From Bdellovibrio bacteriovorus (lineage in GTDB: Bacteria > Bdellovibrionota > Bdellovibrionia > Bdellovibrionales > Bdellovibrionaceae), in assembly GCF_001592735.1 (NCBI RefSeq), contig NZ_LUKE01000002.1, forward strand, positions 62,001 through 126,000: 64,000 nucleotides of DNA, written 5' to 3'. Position numbers and translations under genes: made by a program. Position 1 is the first letter of the stretch. Each line of letters starts with the position of its first letter. A model generated the notes under the pieces. The model saw only the letters and a program-made list of their open reading frames with translations. It searched no databases and was not told the DNA's origin. Positions 44,078-52,969 of this stretch are shown here, in pieces.

Positions 44078-44285
44078 TGATGTATCCTTTAAATAGTTAC
44101 TGAGCCTGACTACTCTCCTAAAAAAGGGCCCCGGGATCAAGTTGATAGTATTCATTTCCCCAAGGAGGAACCGCATCGCCGCACCGCGCGAACAGGCAGA
44201 CCAAGTATCTTGTTTGCACTTTGTGAGAGTTTTACTTAAGATGGCCCAGCTTTTAAAAACGATTCATTTTGGAGAATTTAAGGCC

Positions 44286-44894
44286 ATGCAAAACAGACTA
44301 GATGAGATTTTTACCGAGAACAGAAACCCTGCACAGTTTGCCCAAAAATACGGAAGTTATCTAGGCGAAGTTTTATCGAAGCTCGATTATAACGCCATCG
44401 GAAAAATGATTGAAACAGTTTTGGATGCTCGCGAAAGAGGCGCCCACATATTTTTTATCGGGAACGGTGGAAGCGCAGCTACGGCTTCACACTTCGCCAA
44501 CGATATTTCCATCGGCACTCGCGTTACAGATAAACCTTTTAAAGCGATGGCCCTTACTGACAACGTTGCGATTTTAACGGCCGTGGGTAACGATGATGGA
44601 TACGAGGTAATTTTCACCAAACAACTGCAAAACTTTGCAAATCCTGGTGACGTTCTAGTTGCTATTTCAGCTTCAGGAAACTCTCCGAATATTATCCACA
44701 CCGTTAAGTACGCAAAAGAAAAAGGGCTTAAAGTCATCGGCTTGACGGGCTTTGATGGTGGAAAACTTCGTGAATTAAGCGACATCAAAATCCATGTTGA
44801 TACTCGCAAAGGTGAATACGGTCCGGTCGAAGACGTTCATATGTTTGTGGATCATCTGATTGGCTCATACTTCAATCGTATTGTTAAAGTATAA
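44286..44894 (+). CDS. SIS-domain sugar isomerase, GmhA-like
   Basis: This ~202-residue protein contains one SIS domain: GNGGSAATASHF at 59-70 binds the sugar phosphate, then ALTDNVAILTAVGNDDGYEV and VAISASGNSPNIIHTV. GmhA isomerises sedoheptulose 7-phosphate to a heptose phosphate. I start at ATG 44286; further ATG at 44241 and the frame to 44142 are possible, but their leader looks non-conserved. It begins a plus-strand four-gene unit with 1- or 4-base overlaps. GmhA-like enzymes of glycan loci sometimes have other substrates, so the activity is inferred. Confidence 0.82.
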   Translation: MQNRLDEIFTENRNPAQFAQKYGSYLGEVLSKLDYNAIGKMIETVLDARERGAHIFFIGNGGSAATASHFANDISIGTRVTDKPFKAMALTDNVAILTAVGNDDGYEVIFTKQLQNFANPGDVLVAISASGNSPNIIHTVKYAKEKGLKVIGLTGFDGGKLRELSDIKIHVDTRKGEYGPVEDVHMFVDHLIGSYFNRIVKV

Positions 44895-45664
44895 TGGCTC
44901 ACTGCGGGACAAGCGAAACTGCGCAATTTATTCAGATAGCAGAGGAGGCATGCCGTGCTGGTATGCGCTCCCTGAAGTCTACAAAGAATAGCTTCGAGGT
45001 CATTTCACAGTCAGACAAGGACATCAAACTTTCCGCCGATATTGCCGCCCAGTCAGCTATCATCCAGATCCTACAGCAAAAATCTTCGTTCCGAATTATT
45101 TCTGAGGAACAAAAAAACTCACCCATCACAGACAACGAAACTGTATGGATCGTAGATCCTCTGGATGGAACCCTTAATTTTTCACGCGACATTCCCTTTT
45201 ATGGAGTCAGCATAGCTTTATGGAAAGGCGATACCCCTATTTTGGGAGTCATCGGAGACTCTTTCTATGATGAGATTACTTCGGGTGGCATAGGCCAATC
45301 CGTGACTAACAATTCTAAAAAAACTCAGGTGAGTAGCCAGACTGACATCGCTCAATCCGTTCTCGCTACAGGATTTCCGGTTCAAAGTGACCTATCAAAC
45401 AATGCACTCAACTCGTTGTTCGATTCAATTAGAGCTTTTAAAAAAGTCAGGATGTTTGGCAGTGCCGCACTTTCGCTTCGTTTAGTGGCTCAAGGAAAAA
45501 TAGAGGCTTACTTCGAAAAAAATATTTTCCTTTGGGATGTAGCCGCGGGCATCGCTCTAGTCAAAGCCGCCGGGGGCTCTGTGAAAATGATCCCAAAAGA
45601 TAATTTTAAATATGATGTCCTTGCAACAAACGGACAGATTGCAGTGGAGTCTATACTTCTATGA
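44894..45664 (+). CDS. Inositol monophosphatase family phosphatase
   Basis: This 256-residue metal-dependent phosphatase shows the family metal sites: EE at 71-72, WIVDPLDGTLNF at 85-96 (Asp88 and Asp91), and the late FLWDVAAGIALVKAAGG. Substrates in the family include inositol phosphates, histidinol phosphate, fructose bisphosphate and PAP. Its ATG overlaps the SIS stop by one base, which suggests sequential action on a sugar phosphate. It could remove a phosphate from the product of the SIS enzyme. PAP removal after the sulfotransferase step is another possibility. Confidence 0.87.
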   Translation: MAHCGTSETAQFIQIAEEACRAGMRSLKSTKNSFEVISQSDKDIKLSADIAAQSAIIQILQQKSSFRIISEEQKNSPITDNETVWIVDPLDGTLNFSRDIPFYGVSIALWKGDTPILGVIGDSFYDEITSGGIGQSVTNNSKKTQVSSQTDIAQSVLATGFPVQSDLSNNALNSLFDSIRAFKKVRMFGSAALSLRLVAQGKIEAYFEKNIFLWDVAAGIALVKAAGGSVKMIPKDNFKYDVLATNGQIAVESILL

Positions 45665-46620
45665 GTGACGTCGTTGCAGTAGCTTCGCGCTCTTTTTCTT
45701 CTGACTCTTTTTTGAGAGATTCCCTCTTAGCCTTGTATCCTAAAGCCCGCTTTAATGAATCGGGTAAGAGTCTTTCTGGCAAAGAGTTGGTTGATTTTCT
45801 GAAGGGAGCTCCCAAGGCTATTATCGCACTTGAAAAAGTGAATCAGGAGCTGGTAAACCAACTTCCTGATCTTAAATTGATTAGCAAGTATGGTGTAGGT
45901 TTAGATAACATCGATTTTACCGCCCTTGAAAAGAATAATGTTCGTCTTTCCTGGACCGGCGGAGTAAATCGGAGATCTGTCGCCGAACTTACTTTGCATT
46001 TCATTCTGGGCACCGTAAGAGGAAGTTTTCACAGTCATCATGATCTCCAGAATAATCACTGGTTTCAATTTAAGGGATACAACCTTTCAGGAAAGACTGT
46101 AGGCATTGTGGGATTAGGACACGTCGGCAAAGAGCTCGTCCCTTTTTTAAAACCTTTTGGAGTTAAGATCCTAGCTTATGATCTTAAAGAGCGTTCTGGA
46201 TATTGCCAGGAAAACGCAATTACTCAAGTATCCAATCTCGAAGATCTTTTATCTAACTCGGACGTCATAACAATTCACGTGCCTCACACTAGCCTCACTC
46301 ATATGTTTTTCGATGAGAAAAGAATGGCTAAAATAAAAAAAGGAAGCTTTTTAGTGAATACAGCTCGTGGCGGGATTGTCGACGAAACTGCCCTTTTTGA
46401 GATGTTAAAAAGTGGGCATATTGCCTCTGCCGCTTTTGATGTTTTTGATAATGAACCCCTCGCGGACGAAAACTTAATGTCGTTGCGAAATTTCTACTTT
46501 ACGCCTCACATCGGGGGATCCTCTGTTGAGTCTATTCGGGCGATGGGCCTGGCCGCGATTGAAGGACTTTCCACCGGTAAAATCGCACGTCCTGAGAACT
46601 TTTTCGACTATCCATTATAG
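45661..46620 (+). CDS. D-isomer 2-hydroxyacid dehydrogenase
   Basis: This 319-residue NAD-dependent oxidoreductase has SKYGVGLDNIDFTAL, the cofactor loop VGIVGLGHVGKEL (GLGHVG at 151-156), catalytic Arg in NTARGGIVDE, a Glu downstream in FDVFDNEPL, and His in FTPHIGGSS. It resembles phosphoglycerate dehydrogenase without its regulatory domain. ATGA overlap with the phosphatase gene indicates coupling. In this setting it may oxidise or reduce a 2-hydroxy acid for a sugar substituent; the substrate is unknown. Confidence 0.88.
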   Translation: MSDVVAVASRSFSSDSFLRDSLLALYPKARFNESGKSLSGKELVDFLKGAPKAIIALEKVNQELVNQLPDLKLISKYGVGLDNIDFTALEKNNVRLSWTGGVNRRSVAELTLHFILGTVRGSFHSHHDLQNNHWFQFKGYNLSGKTVGIVGLGHVGKELVPFLKPFGVKILAYDLKERSGYCQENAITQVSNLEDLLSNSDVITIHVPHTSLTHMFFDEKRMAKIKKGSFLVNTARGGIVDETALFEMLKSGHIASAAFDVFDNEPLADENLMSLRNFYFTPHIGGSSVESIRAMGLAAIEGLSTGKIARPENFFDYPL

Positions 46621-46623
46621 CGC

Positions 46624-47286
46624 ATGAAGAAAACTATTTTCCTATCTCACTATCTTAATGAAACGACCCCTGGCTACGGTGGCAAACAAGGTTTTTTCAA
46701 AAAAATCTCGTCTGACATTGCTCAAGGTGCGTCTTCCAATTCTCAAGAGTGGACTTTATCAAATCACATTGGGACGCATATTGATCTTCCTCTGCACTTT
46801 GATAGCAACGGAAAATGCCTCAATGATTATAGGGCGGAGGAATGGATCTTTCGATCGCCTCACCTACTAGATCTCCCAGCAACGTCCGATCAAATAATAG
46901 GCCCCAATATCGCCTTTGAATCTGTCCCACACGAATGCGATATGCTGATATTAAGAACCGGATTTGAAAAACACAGAAATAACGCCACTTATTGGTCAAA
47001 CAATCCCGGCCTGTCTCCAGATCTTGCTATTTGGCTAAGAACACATCGCCCTAATATAAAAGTACTTGGGTTCGACTTCATTTCGATCACCTCATACTCA
47101 AACCGCCCATTGGGAAGATTAGCGCACAAAGAGTTTTTGGCAAAATCCGGCACGGGTGCTCCCCTAAGAGTTATCGAGGATATGAAACTCGAAGAACTTC
47201 AGAACTCTCCCAGCATGGTCGTGGTTTCACCCCTTCTTGTAGATCGTGCTGATGGGGCCCCTGTTACGGTCATCGCCATTTGCTAG
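46624..47286 (+). CDS. Cyclase-family (kynurenine formamidase-like) hydrolase
   Basis: This 220-residue metal-dependent hydrolase has the family motif HIGTHIDLPLH with His48, His52, Asp54 and His58 in the metal site. LRTGFEKH and the late VSPLLVDRADGAPVTVIAI close the fold. Members include kynurenine formamidase and isatin hydrolase. Its start is three bases after the dehydrogenase stop. If a formamide or lactam is made by the locus, this enzyme could cleave it, but no substrate is shown. Confidence 0.82.
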   Translation: MKKTIFLSHYLNETTPGYGGKQGFFKKISSDIAQGASSNSQEWTLSNHIGTHIDLPLHFDSNGKCLNDYRAEEWIFRSPHLLDLPATSDQIIGPNIAFESVPHECDMLILRTGFEKHRNNATYWSNNPGLSPDLAIWLRTHRPNIKVLGFDFISITSYSNRPLGRLAHKEFLAKSGTGAPLRVIEDMKLEELQNSPSMVVVSPLLVDRADGAPVTVIAIC

Positions 47287-47444
47287 CGGGCCCATCGTCG
47301 GATTCCCGCGATAAAAGAATTATTAAGCATGGTTTAATATTTATAACTTGTGGAAATGACCCCTCGAGACTTAGAAAAAAACCACGGATCAAATGCTGGA
47401 TCTTTGATGCTATTCCAGAACAAATCCAACTAAAAGTGAAGTCA

Positions 47445-47473
47445 TAGCCAGGCCTAAATCAATGGCCTGGCTA
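47445..47473. terminator. Hairpin between convergent operons
   Basis: TAGCCAGGCC (47445-47454) and GGCCTGGCTA (47464-47473) form a perfect 10-bp stem with a 9-base loop, between the plus-strand cyclase gene (ends 47286) and the minus-strand oxidoreductase gene (ends 47479). It may stop both transcripts, although neither side has a strong U-tract. Confidence 0.6.
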
Positions 47474-47478
47474 ACACA

Positions 47479-48528
47479 CTATTTTCCTGAGTAAGAGTCC
47501 GTTAGATTATACTTCTTTTTCCACTCAGGGTCGGCACAGTAGATGCGGTACACTAACTCCATTGTCCTATATGCCTCTTCAGACGAACCCTGCTCAACTT
47601 TTTGATCATTGATCACACAGTTGGCAAAATACGCGATTTCGTCTCTCCAAGAGTTATCTTCATTATACCGAATTTTTACTTCGTGCGGGTCTCCACCATC
47701 TTTACTTCCCGCGTATGCGATAGTGATAGTTTCCGCACCATAACTCTTGGATCCTGACAGAATTCCTGAAAGCGTGATGCTTCCTTTTTCAAGCGAAATA
47801 TCTAAATGGAAACGATGACGCCATTGAGTGGCCGTAGAATGCAGGAAAGCAACCACACCATTTTTAGCTTTCATTAGAACATACGCATTATCTTCTACGT
47901 CATGTTTCCAAAAGCTATTATCTACAAAGCTATGAATTTTATCAAAATCTCCGGTAAACATGCGAATGAGGTCCACCATATGTATGCCTTGATCAAGCAA
48001 AATTCCACCACCGGCTATCTCCCGCTTCGTTCGCCAATCAGACTGAAATGAGATAATTGCGGATTTACCATAAACACCCCGAAGGTTTAGAACCCGCCCA
48101 AGCTCGCCAGAGCGGATGATTTCAAAAGCTTTACGCACGGACTCGTGATAACGATGGTTAAAACCATACATAACCTTCAATCCAGGATGTTTTTTTTCTG
48201 TCTGAATGACATCATAAATATCTTTAAGATCTCTACCTGGAGGCTTCTCGCAAAAAACATGAAGGCCCTTATTCAAACCAGCCATTGTTACTTCAGCGGC
48301 TACATCATTCGTTAGGCACACAAATAGAACATCTAGATCTTCAGAGAGAAGCTGCTTATAGTTTTGATAAATTTTAACCCCTTGAGAAGTATCTTTCATA
48401 TCATTTTCAGAAAATTTGATATCGCAGACAGCGACTGTTTTCATATTTGGGTGAAGATCAATAAACTGTCTTCTGCGCTTCCCCACGATGCCATAACCGG
48501 CAATGCCTACTCTATACATTTTATTCAT
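47479..48528 (-). CDS. Gfo/Idh/MocA family oxidoreductase
   Basis: This 349-residue protein has an N-terminal Rossmann domain (MYRVGIAGYGIVGKRRR), then VFCEKPPGRDLKDI with the EKP motif and Lys used in catalysis, and GGGILLDQGIHMVDLIR with catalytic His. The C-terminal alpha/beta domain binds the sugar. Members oxidise or reduce sugars at C3 or C4, usually of nucleotide sugars. It lies 3 bases after the KdsB-like gene. The substrate may be a keto-sugar of that pathway. Confidence 0.87.
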   Translation of the reverse strand: MNKMYRVGIAGYGIVGKRRRQFIDLHPNMKTVAVCDIKFSENDMKDTSQGVKIYQNYKQLLSEDLDVLFVCLTNDVAAEVTMAGLNKGLHVFCEKPPGRDLKDIYDVIQTEKKHPGLKVMYGFNHRYHESVRKAFEIIRSGELGRVLNLRGVYGKSAIISFQSDWRTKREIAGGGILLDQGIHMVDLIRMFTGDFDKIHSFVDNSFWKHDVEDNAYVLMKAKNGVVAFLHSTATQWRHRFHLDISLEKGSITLSGILSGSKSYGAETITIAYAGSKDGGDPHEVKIRYNEDNSWRDEIAYFANCVINDQKVEQGSSEEAYRTMELVYRIYCADPEWKKKYNLTDSYSGK

Positions 48529-48531
48529 AAT

Positions 48532-49314
48532 TTAAATTCCAAACTTTGATCGATAAGCTTTAAATAAAGCATCGTTAGTCATAACTTTTTCAACTTTTTG
48601 TATATCCGAGGGAATATCCACGCCATAACAAGCGTGAGTAGTTAAAATCATTTTGATTTTACCACCTTGCTCAACAATTCTCATCATATCGACGGATTCA
48701 ATTTTCTCAAGCATAGTTGGCTGCATGCTATTGAATTCTATCAGAGCGTCTCTGCGAAAAAAAATCATCCCCGTCTGTTTATACTTTGGATAATCTTGCG
48801 AATACTTTTTAGCACTTGGGATTGGTTCCCGAGAGAAGTATAGCGCATTTCGCCACCTATCGATCACCACTTTCACTGTATTTGGTGAATTGAATTCTTC
48901 GTCATTTTCAATTTTTCCCATAATATTAACGAGGGGTAACGACGAATCATCACGTAAAGCCTGAATAGCTTCTTTAAAAACTTGAGGGACCACTAGGGGC
49001 TCATCCCCCTGCACCATACCGACGACATCAAACTTTGCATCATGAATTTCTTCAATTTTCAACAATGCCTCGGCCGTACGATCTGTACAACGTTCATGCG
49101 TATCTGCGGTCATTACCACTTTGCCGCCCACGGACTTCACATAGTCAAAAATTTCTTTATCGCAGGTCGCAACATAAACTTCGTCGAAAATTGGTTCCGC
49201 CACGGTACGTGCGTAAATATGCCCGATCATCGGCACACCGTTAATTTTTGCTAACGGTTTATTTGGAAATCTCGTCGCTGCCATTCTTGCTGGAATGATT
49301 GCTACCGTTTTCAC
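48532..49314 (-). CDS. KdsB-like CMP-sugar cytidylyltransferase
   Basis: This 260-residue enzyme resembles 3-deoxy-manno-octulosonate cytidylyltransferase: AIIPARMAATRFPNKPLAKI, CTDRTAEALLKI, VVGMVQGDEPLV and YFSREPIPS. These motifs bind CTP, Kdo and metal. The canonical housekeeping kdsB usually sits elsewhere, so this copy in a glycan locus may activate Kdo or a related 3-deoxy sugar as a CMP-donor. It has a GAG-type upstream site and is followed by the Gfo/Idh gene. Confidence 0.88.
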   Translation of the reverse strand: MKTVAIIPARMAATRFPNKPLAKINGVPMIGHIYARTVAEPIFDEVYVATCDKEIFDYVKSVGGKVVMTADTHERCTDRTAEALLKIEEIHDAKFDVVGMVQGDEPLVVPQVFKEAIQALRDDSSLPLVNIMGKIENDEEFNSPNTVKVVIDRWRNALYFSREPIPSAKKYSQDYPKYKQTGMIFFRRDALIEFNSMQPTMLEKIESVDMMRIVEQGGKIKMILTTHACYGVDIPSDIQKVEKVMTNDALFKAYRSKFGI

Positions 49315-49324
49315 GTTTTCTCCT

Positions 49325-50287
49325 TTATTTCTGAACCAAAATCCACGTATGGGAACTTAGCTGGTTTCTAGCGAGGAACTCTTGAAATTCGCGAACCACA
49401 CTATCCCCGCGAGCCTTAAGAACTCTAATAAATTCATTTTCAATGCCACTGTTAATAACAATATCGACATCTAGCTGCCCCGGAGTCCATACCTCCACAG
49501 ATCTCGCTCCTAATAAAATAAAAAGTTTATTGAATCCCTCGACACTTAAAAAGTTTAGATGATGCGGAGGCGAAACCGCTTTGGATTTATCTTGCAGAGT
49601 CAGAATATCAAATCCATCGTAACCTAAACCTGTGATCAAATAATGGCCGCCAGATCTGACAAGACTATGAACAGAGCTAACAAAATTTTTTACGTTATGC
49701 ACATGTTCAACCACTTCTGAACAAAGAACCAAATCAAACTTATTACGCCAAACTTTAGCATCCTCGGCTGTAGAAACTAGAGTTTCAATTCCTTTAGAGC
49801 GACAAACTTCGGCCGATGTCGAATCCGGCTCAACAGCAAACAGAGACAACCCTGGAATCTCTTTCTGCAACTCCTCTAGAAAAAGTCCATGCCCGGCTCC
49901 GATGTCACAGACCGTCTTAACCGCCAGTCCTTTTTCTTTAATTAAATTCGCAATTTTTTTTGCTTTGGGTTTAAAAAGTTTTTCCCGACGTGCATCCCGG
50001 ACCGAGGGGAAAAACACATTTGACCAAAAAGTGGATGAGGGGCTGTTAAAATAAAGTGAACTTATTTGATCAGGTGTGGGGCGTGGTGAACAAAATAATG
50101 AATGACAATCCAGACACATCTTGTAGGTGTATCCATGTTTCTCAAATTTGGTCTCTTTTCTGGTGCCGCCACAAGCCTGACAGACACACTCCTGAAAAAG
50201 ATTTTTATCAAGTTTAGCTCCGTCTTCAGCACTCAGTTTCAAGTACTGATCAAGAATTGCTTTCGGGCGAATCTCTTCTTCTTTCAT
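49325..50287 (-). CDS. SAM-dependent methyltransferase with N-terminal zinc motif
   Basis: This 320-residue protein has a cysteine cluster near residues 34-61: CQACGG and, after about 20 residues, CLDCHS, a C-x2-C/C-x2-C zinc knuckle. The SAM domain then has VCDIGAGHGLFLEEL (motif I), FAVEPDSTSAEVCRSKG, and LVLCSEVVEHVHNVKNFV (post-motif). Such zinc-knuckle methyltransferases occur in sugar modification pathways (C- or O-methyl). It abuts rmlA with no gap. The methyl acceptor is unknown. Confidence 0.85.
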   Translation of the reverse strand: MKEEEIRPKAILDQYLKLSAEDGAKLDKNLFQECVCQACGGTRKETKFEKHGYTYKMCLDCHSLFCSPRPTPDQISSLYFNSPSSTFWSNVFFPSVRDARREKLFKPKAKKIANLIKEKGLAVKTVCDIGAGHGLFLEELQKEIPGLSLFAVEPDSTSAEVCRSKGIETLVSTAEDAKVWRNKFDLVLCSEVVEHVHNVKNFVSSVHSLVRSGGHYLITGLGYDGFDILTLQDKSKAVSPPHHLNFLSVEGFNKLFILLGARSVEVWTPGQLDVDIVINSGIENEFIRVLKARGDSVVREFQEFLARNQLSSHTWILVQK

Positions 50288-51157
50288 TTACGACTCACTT
50301 GCCAGTTGCTGAAGGTATTTTCCATAAGAGTTACTTTTATAAATTTCTGCAGACTTTAAAAGTTGCTCTTTGGTTATGAATTGCATTCGATAGGCAACTT
50401 CCTCCGGACAAGCAACCTTGAACCCCTGCCGACTTTCAATAGTCTGCACAAAAAGACTAGCTTCTAAAAGACTTGTCGGAGTTCCCGTATCAAGCCAAGC
50501 AAACCCGCGGCCCAAGGTTTGGACATTCAAAAGTCCTTTTTCCAAATAAATTCTATTCAAATCCGTAATCTCCAGTTCACCCCGCGGTGACGGATTTAAA
50601 GACTTTGCATAACTCACCACGTTCTCGTCGTAAAAATATAATCCAGTGACGGCAAAGTTAGACTTCGGCTTCACCGGTTTTTCTTCGATGGATCGCGCGA
50701 TACCTTGAGTATCAAACTCGACCACGCCATATCGCTCAGGATCGTTTACCTTATAAGCGAAAACAGATGCTCCTGATTTAAGTTCTGCGGCACTACGAAG
50801 GATCTTTCCAAATCCGTGACCATGATAAATGTTATCACCTAGCACCAACGCACAACGGTCATTAGAAATAAATTTTTCACCAATCAGAAATGCTTGCGCT
50901 AAACCATCAGGTGACGGTTGGACGGCATAAGAAATCTTGATCCCCCATCTTTCGCCATTTCCTAAAAGTTGTTCAAACCGAGGTATGTCTGTTGGTGTTG
51001 AAATCAACAAAATATCTCTGATTCCAGCAAGCATCAACGTGGTCAACGGATAAAAAATCATGGGTTTATCGTAAATAGGTAACAACTGCTTACTAACCAC
51101 GGTTGTTGCAGGATATAAACGGGTCCCCGCCCCACCTGCTAAAATAATGCCCTTCAT
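50288..51157 (-). CDS. rmlA: Glucose-1-phosphate thymidylyltransferase RmlA
   Basis: Makes dTDP-glucose, the entry to dTDP-sugars. I start at ATG 51157 (GGAG 7 bases upstream); GTG 51163 would add two residues. The 289-residue product has [49 protein letters not shown] and [17 protein letters not shown], as in RmlA/RfbA. It would supply the Fdt-like pathway at 32744-34709; the next enzyme, RmlB, is not in this window. Confidence 0.96.
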   Translation of the reverse strand: MKGIILAGGAGTRLYPATTVVSKQLLPIYDKPMIFYPLTTLMLAGIRDILLISTPTDIPRFEQLLGNGERWGIKISYAVQPSPDGLAQAFLIGEKFISNDRCALVLGDNIYHGHGFGKILRSAAELKSGASVFAYKVNDPERYGVVEFDTQGIARSIEEKPVKPKSNFAVTGLYFYDENVVSYAKSLNPSPRGELEITDLNRIYLEKGLLNVQTLGRGFAWLDTGTPTSLLEASLFVQTIESRQGFKVACPEEVAYRMQFITKEQLLKSAEIYKSNSYGKYLQQLASES

Positions 51158-51178
51158 ACACACTCCGAGTAGCTCTAG

Positions 51179-52387
51179 TTAAACTCCTGCTATAATGTGA
51201 GCGAACTTCTCGCACTGCACAACAGCTGACTTTTTTTTGAAGATAAAGTTAATGCCATTATTCACCCTATCCTGCACTTGCTTTTGATCCATCGCCCTAA
51301 TTGCCATGACCGATTCAGCAATTCCCCTTGGACTAACTTCATTTATGTAAAACAAAAAACTGTCATATTCATCCGGGATTGAAGGCACCCTAGAAGTAAG
51401 AACAGGCATTTGGTAACTTAGATACTCGAGGATCTTTGAAGGGAACGATAAGGCTACGAACTTCTTTTCTAAGCGGCGTGGATTAATCAAAATATCTGCC
51501 TGTTTTGCTTTTACGGCAACCTCACTAGGCTGCAAAAGTCCTAAATATTTCACCCGAGCATCTATCTTCGATTTATGAAGAACATATTCTTCAAGTTCAC
51601 CGGTACCGCAAATCCAAATCTCATAATTTTCTGGAAGAAACTCGGCAGCATCCACCAAGTCTTTGACTCCATAGTCATAAGACAGACCACCAGAATAAAA
51701 CACCGCGCAAGATTTTTTTTGATTTAAACTCAAGGGCGGCAGATCCCCAGGTCGATCCACTATTCCTTCGATAATCACAGCGGGAATTGATTGCCATTTT
51801 TTATAAAATTTTGCCGCATACTCTGAAACGTAAGAAAATCCAGAAGACTGAGTCCCTAGCCACTCAATCAACCAAGAGTCTATCGCCTTTAAAAAACGCC
51901 TTACGCCTTTTGATTTTCCCATATATTCAGGAAAGTCTGTCACGATAATGTAAAAATGAACTCCAAAAATCCATTTCAACAAAACTGCCGTTAATAAAAA
52001 AGGCGTATGCAGAGAATACAAAATAATTTTTTTATCGTCTTGAGGATATGTTGATAACCATTTTATAGCTGAAAAAAGGGCTACTACGAAGCGCGTCACC
52101 ATTTTGAGCATCGGAAAGTTAATGTATGGAAGCGAGACTCGCCTGCTCCCATCCAACCTCAGCTCAGCGCGATATCCAATAAGAACATTTCGATTTCCAG
52201 GAAAAGTTGTCGCTGGAAATAACGAGTGGGCATCTACTGAATATCCCAGCTCAGAAAGCCCTTTTATATATCGCTCCTCCAACTTCCTTGCTGCATGATG
52301 TTGAGTTTTATCTGCCGAAGTGTAGTGAAGGAAATACTTTTCCTCGCAAGAAAATCCCATTAATAGTAATTTAGGGTTTGTTTTCAC
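51179..52387 (-). CDS. Glycosyltransferase family 4-like
   Basis: This 402-residue GT-B transferase shows hydrophobic strand VTDFPEYMGK, SSGFSYVSEYAAKFY, and the second-domain motifs CAVFYSGGLSYDYGVKDLVD, IWICGTGELEEYV and ADILINPRRLEK. ALSFPSKILEYLSYQMPVLT holds the acidic donor-binding end. GTG start at 52387. It sits between RmlA and the Wzz-like gene. The donor and acceptor are unknown. Confidence 0.83.
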   Translation of the reverse strand: MKTNPKLLLMGFSCEEKYFLHYTSADKTQHHAARKLEERYIKGLSELGYSVDAHSLFPATTFPGNRNVLIGYRAELRLDGSRRVSLPYINFPMLKMVTRFVVALFSAIKWLSTYPQDDKKIILYSLHTPFLLTAVLLKWIFGVHFYIIVTDFPEYMGKSKGVRRFLKAIDSWLIEWLGTQSSGFSYVSEYAAKFYKKWQSIPAVIIEGIVDRPGDLPPLSLNQKKSCAVFYSGGLSYDYGVKDLVDAAEFLPENYEIWICGTGELEEYVLHKSKIDARVKYLGLLQPSEVAVKAKQADILINPRRLEKKFVALSFPSKILEYLSYQMPVLTSRVPSIPDEYDSFLFYINEVSPRGIAESVMAIRAMDQKQVQDRVNNGINFIFKKKSAVVQCEKFAHIIAGV

Positions 52388-52393
52388 CCAAGC

Positions 52394-52969
52394 TCACTTT
52401 CGATGCAATAACTCAAATCTTAGAAGATATAAACTCAATAGCACAAACAAAGTCAAACTCGTGACTAGGAATCCCAACAATTTCAGTCCTAAATTACTTC
52501 CTTTAGATAATTCAGGCCCTTCCACGCTTAAAATTCGTTGGCTTTGATTACGGATCTTAAAGTCTCTCGCAGCCACCTCGGTTAGGAAGTTGCTGAATGT
52601 GAGTGCAGAATTTTTATCACTATCTTTTATGAAAAGATGTAGGACTTCGGTTCCTATGAATTTATGCTCCACTTTCTTTAAATAATACGGCACCAAGTCT
52701 TCATCAGGAATTCCATGCGTCTTACTCAGCTGAAATTTGTTATCCAGCTCTTCAATGACTTCCTTTTCATATACAATTCTACTAATCAGATCTAAATCCG
52801 TTAAATCGCCCGCATAGGTTGTTTTAATCACGTAAATGTCTGGTACATAGAAGCAAAATAAAGCTCCAACCCCAACCAGGAGTAAAACTAAATACAACCA
52901 CCAGGCTTGAATAAAAGCTTTTAATCTAGACAATAGCAGCCTCGTTAGAGGATCATCCTTTAAAATCAT
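52394..52969 (-). CDS. Wzz-like chain-length determinant protein
   Basis: This 191-residue protein has two membrane segments, near 19-41 and 163-183, and a periplasmic domain between, matching the Wzz/PCP topology but shorter than most. I start at ATG 52969; a further ATG at 53005 would overlap the flippase gene by 53 bases. The P/G-rich region before the second helix is weak, so assignment is by topology and location. It would regulate polymer length, together with the adjacent Wzx- and Wzy-like proteins. Confidence 0.6.
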   Translation of the reverse strand: MILKDDPLTRLLLSRLKAFIQAWWLYLVLLLVGVGALFCFYVPDIYVIKTTYAGDLTDLDLISRIVYEKEVIEELDNKFQLSKTHGIPDEDLVPYYLKKVEHKFIGTEVLHLFIKDSDKNSALTFSNFLTEVAARDFKIRNQSQRILSVEGPELSKGSNLGLKLLGFLVTSLTLFVLLSLYLLRFELLHRK

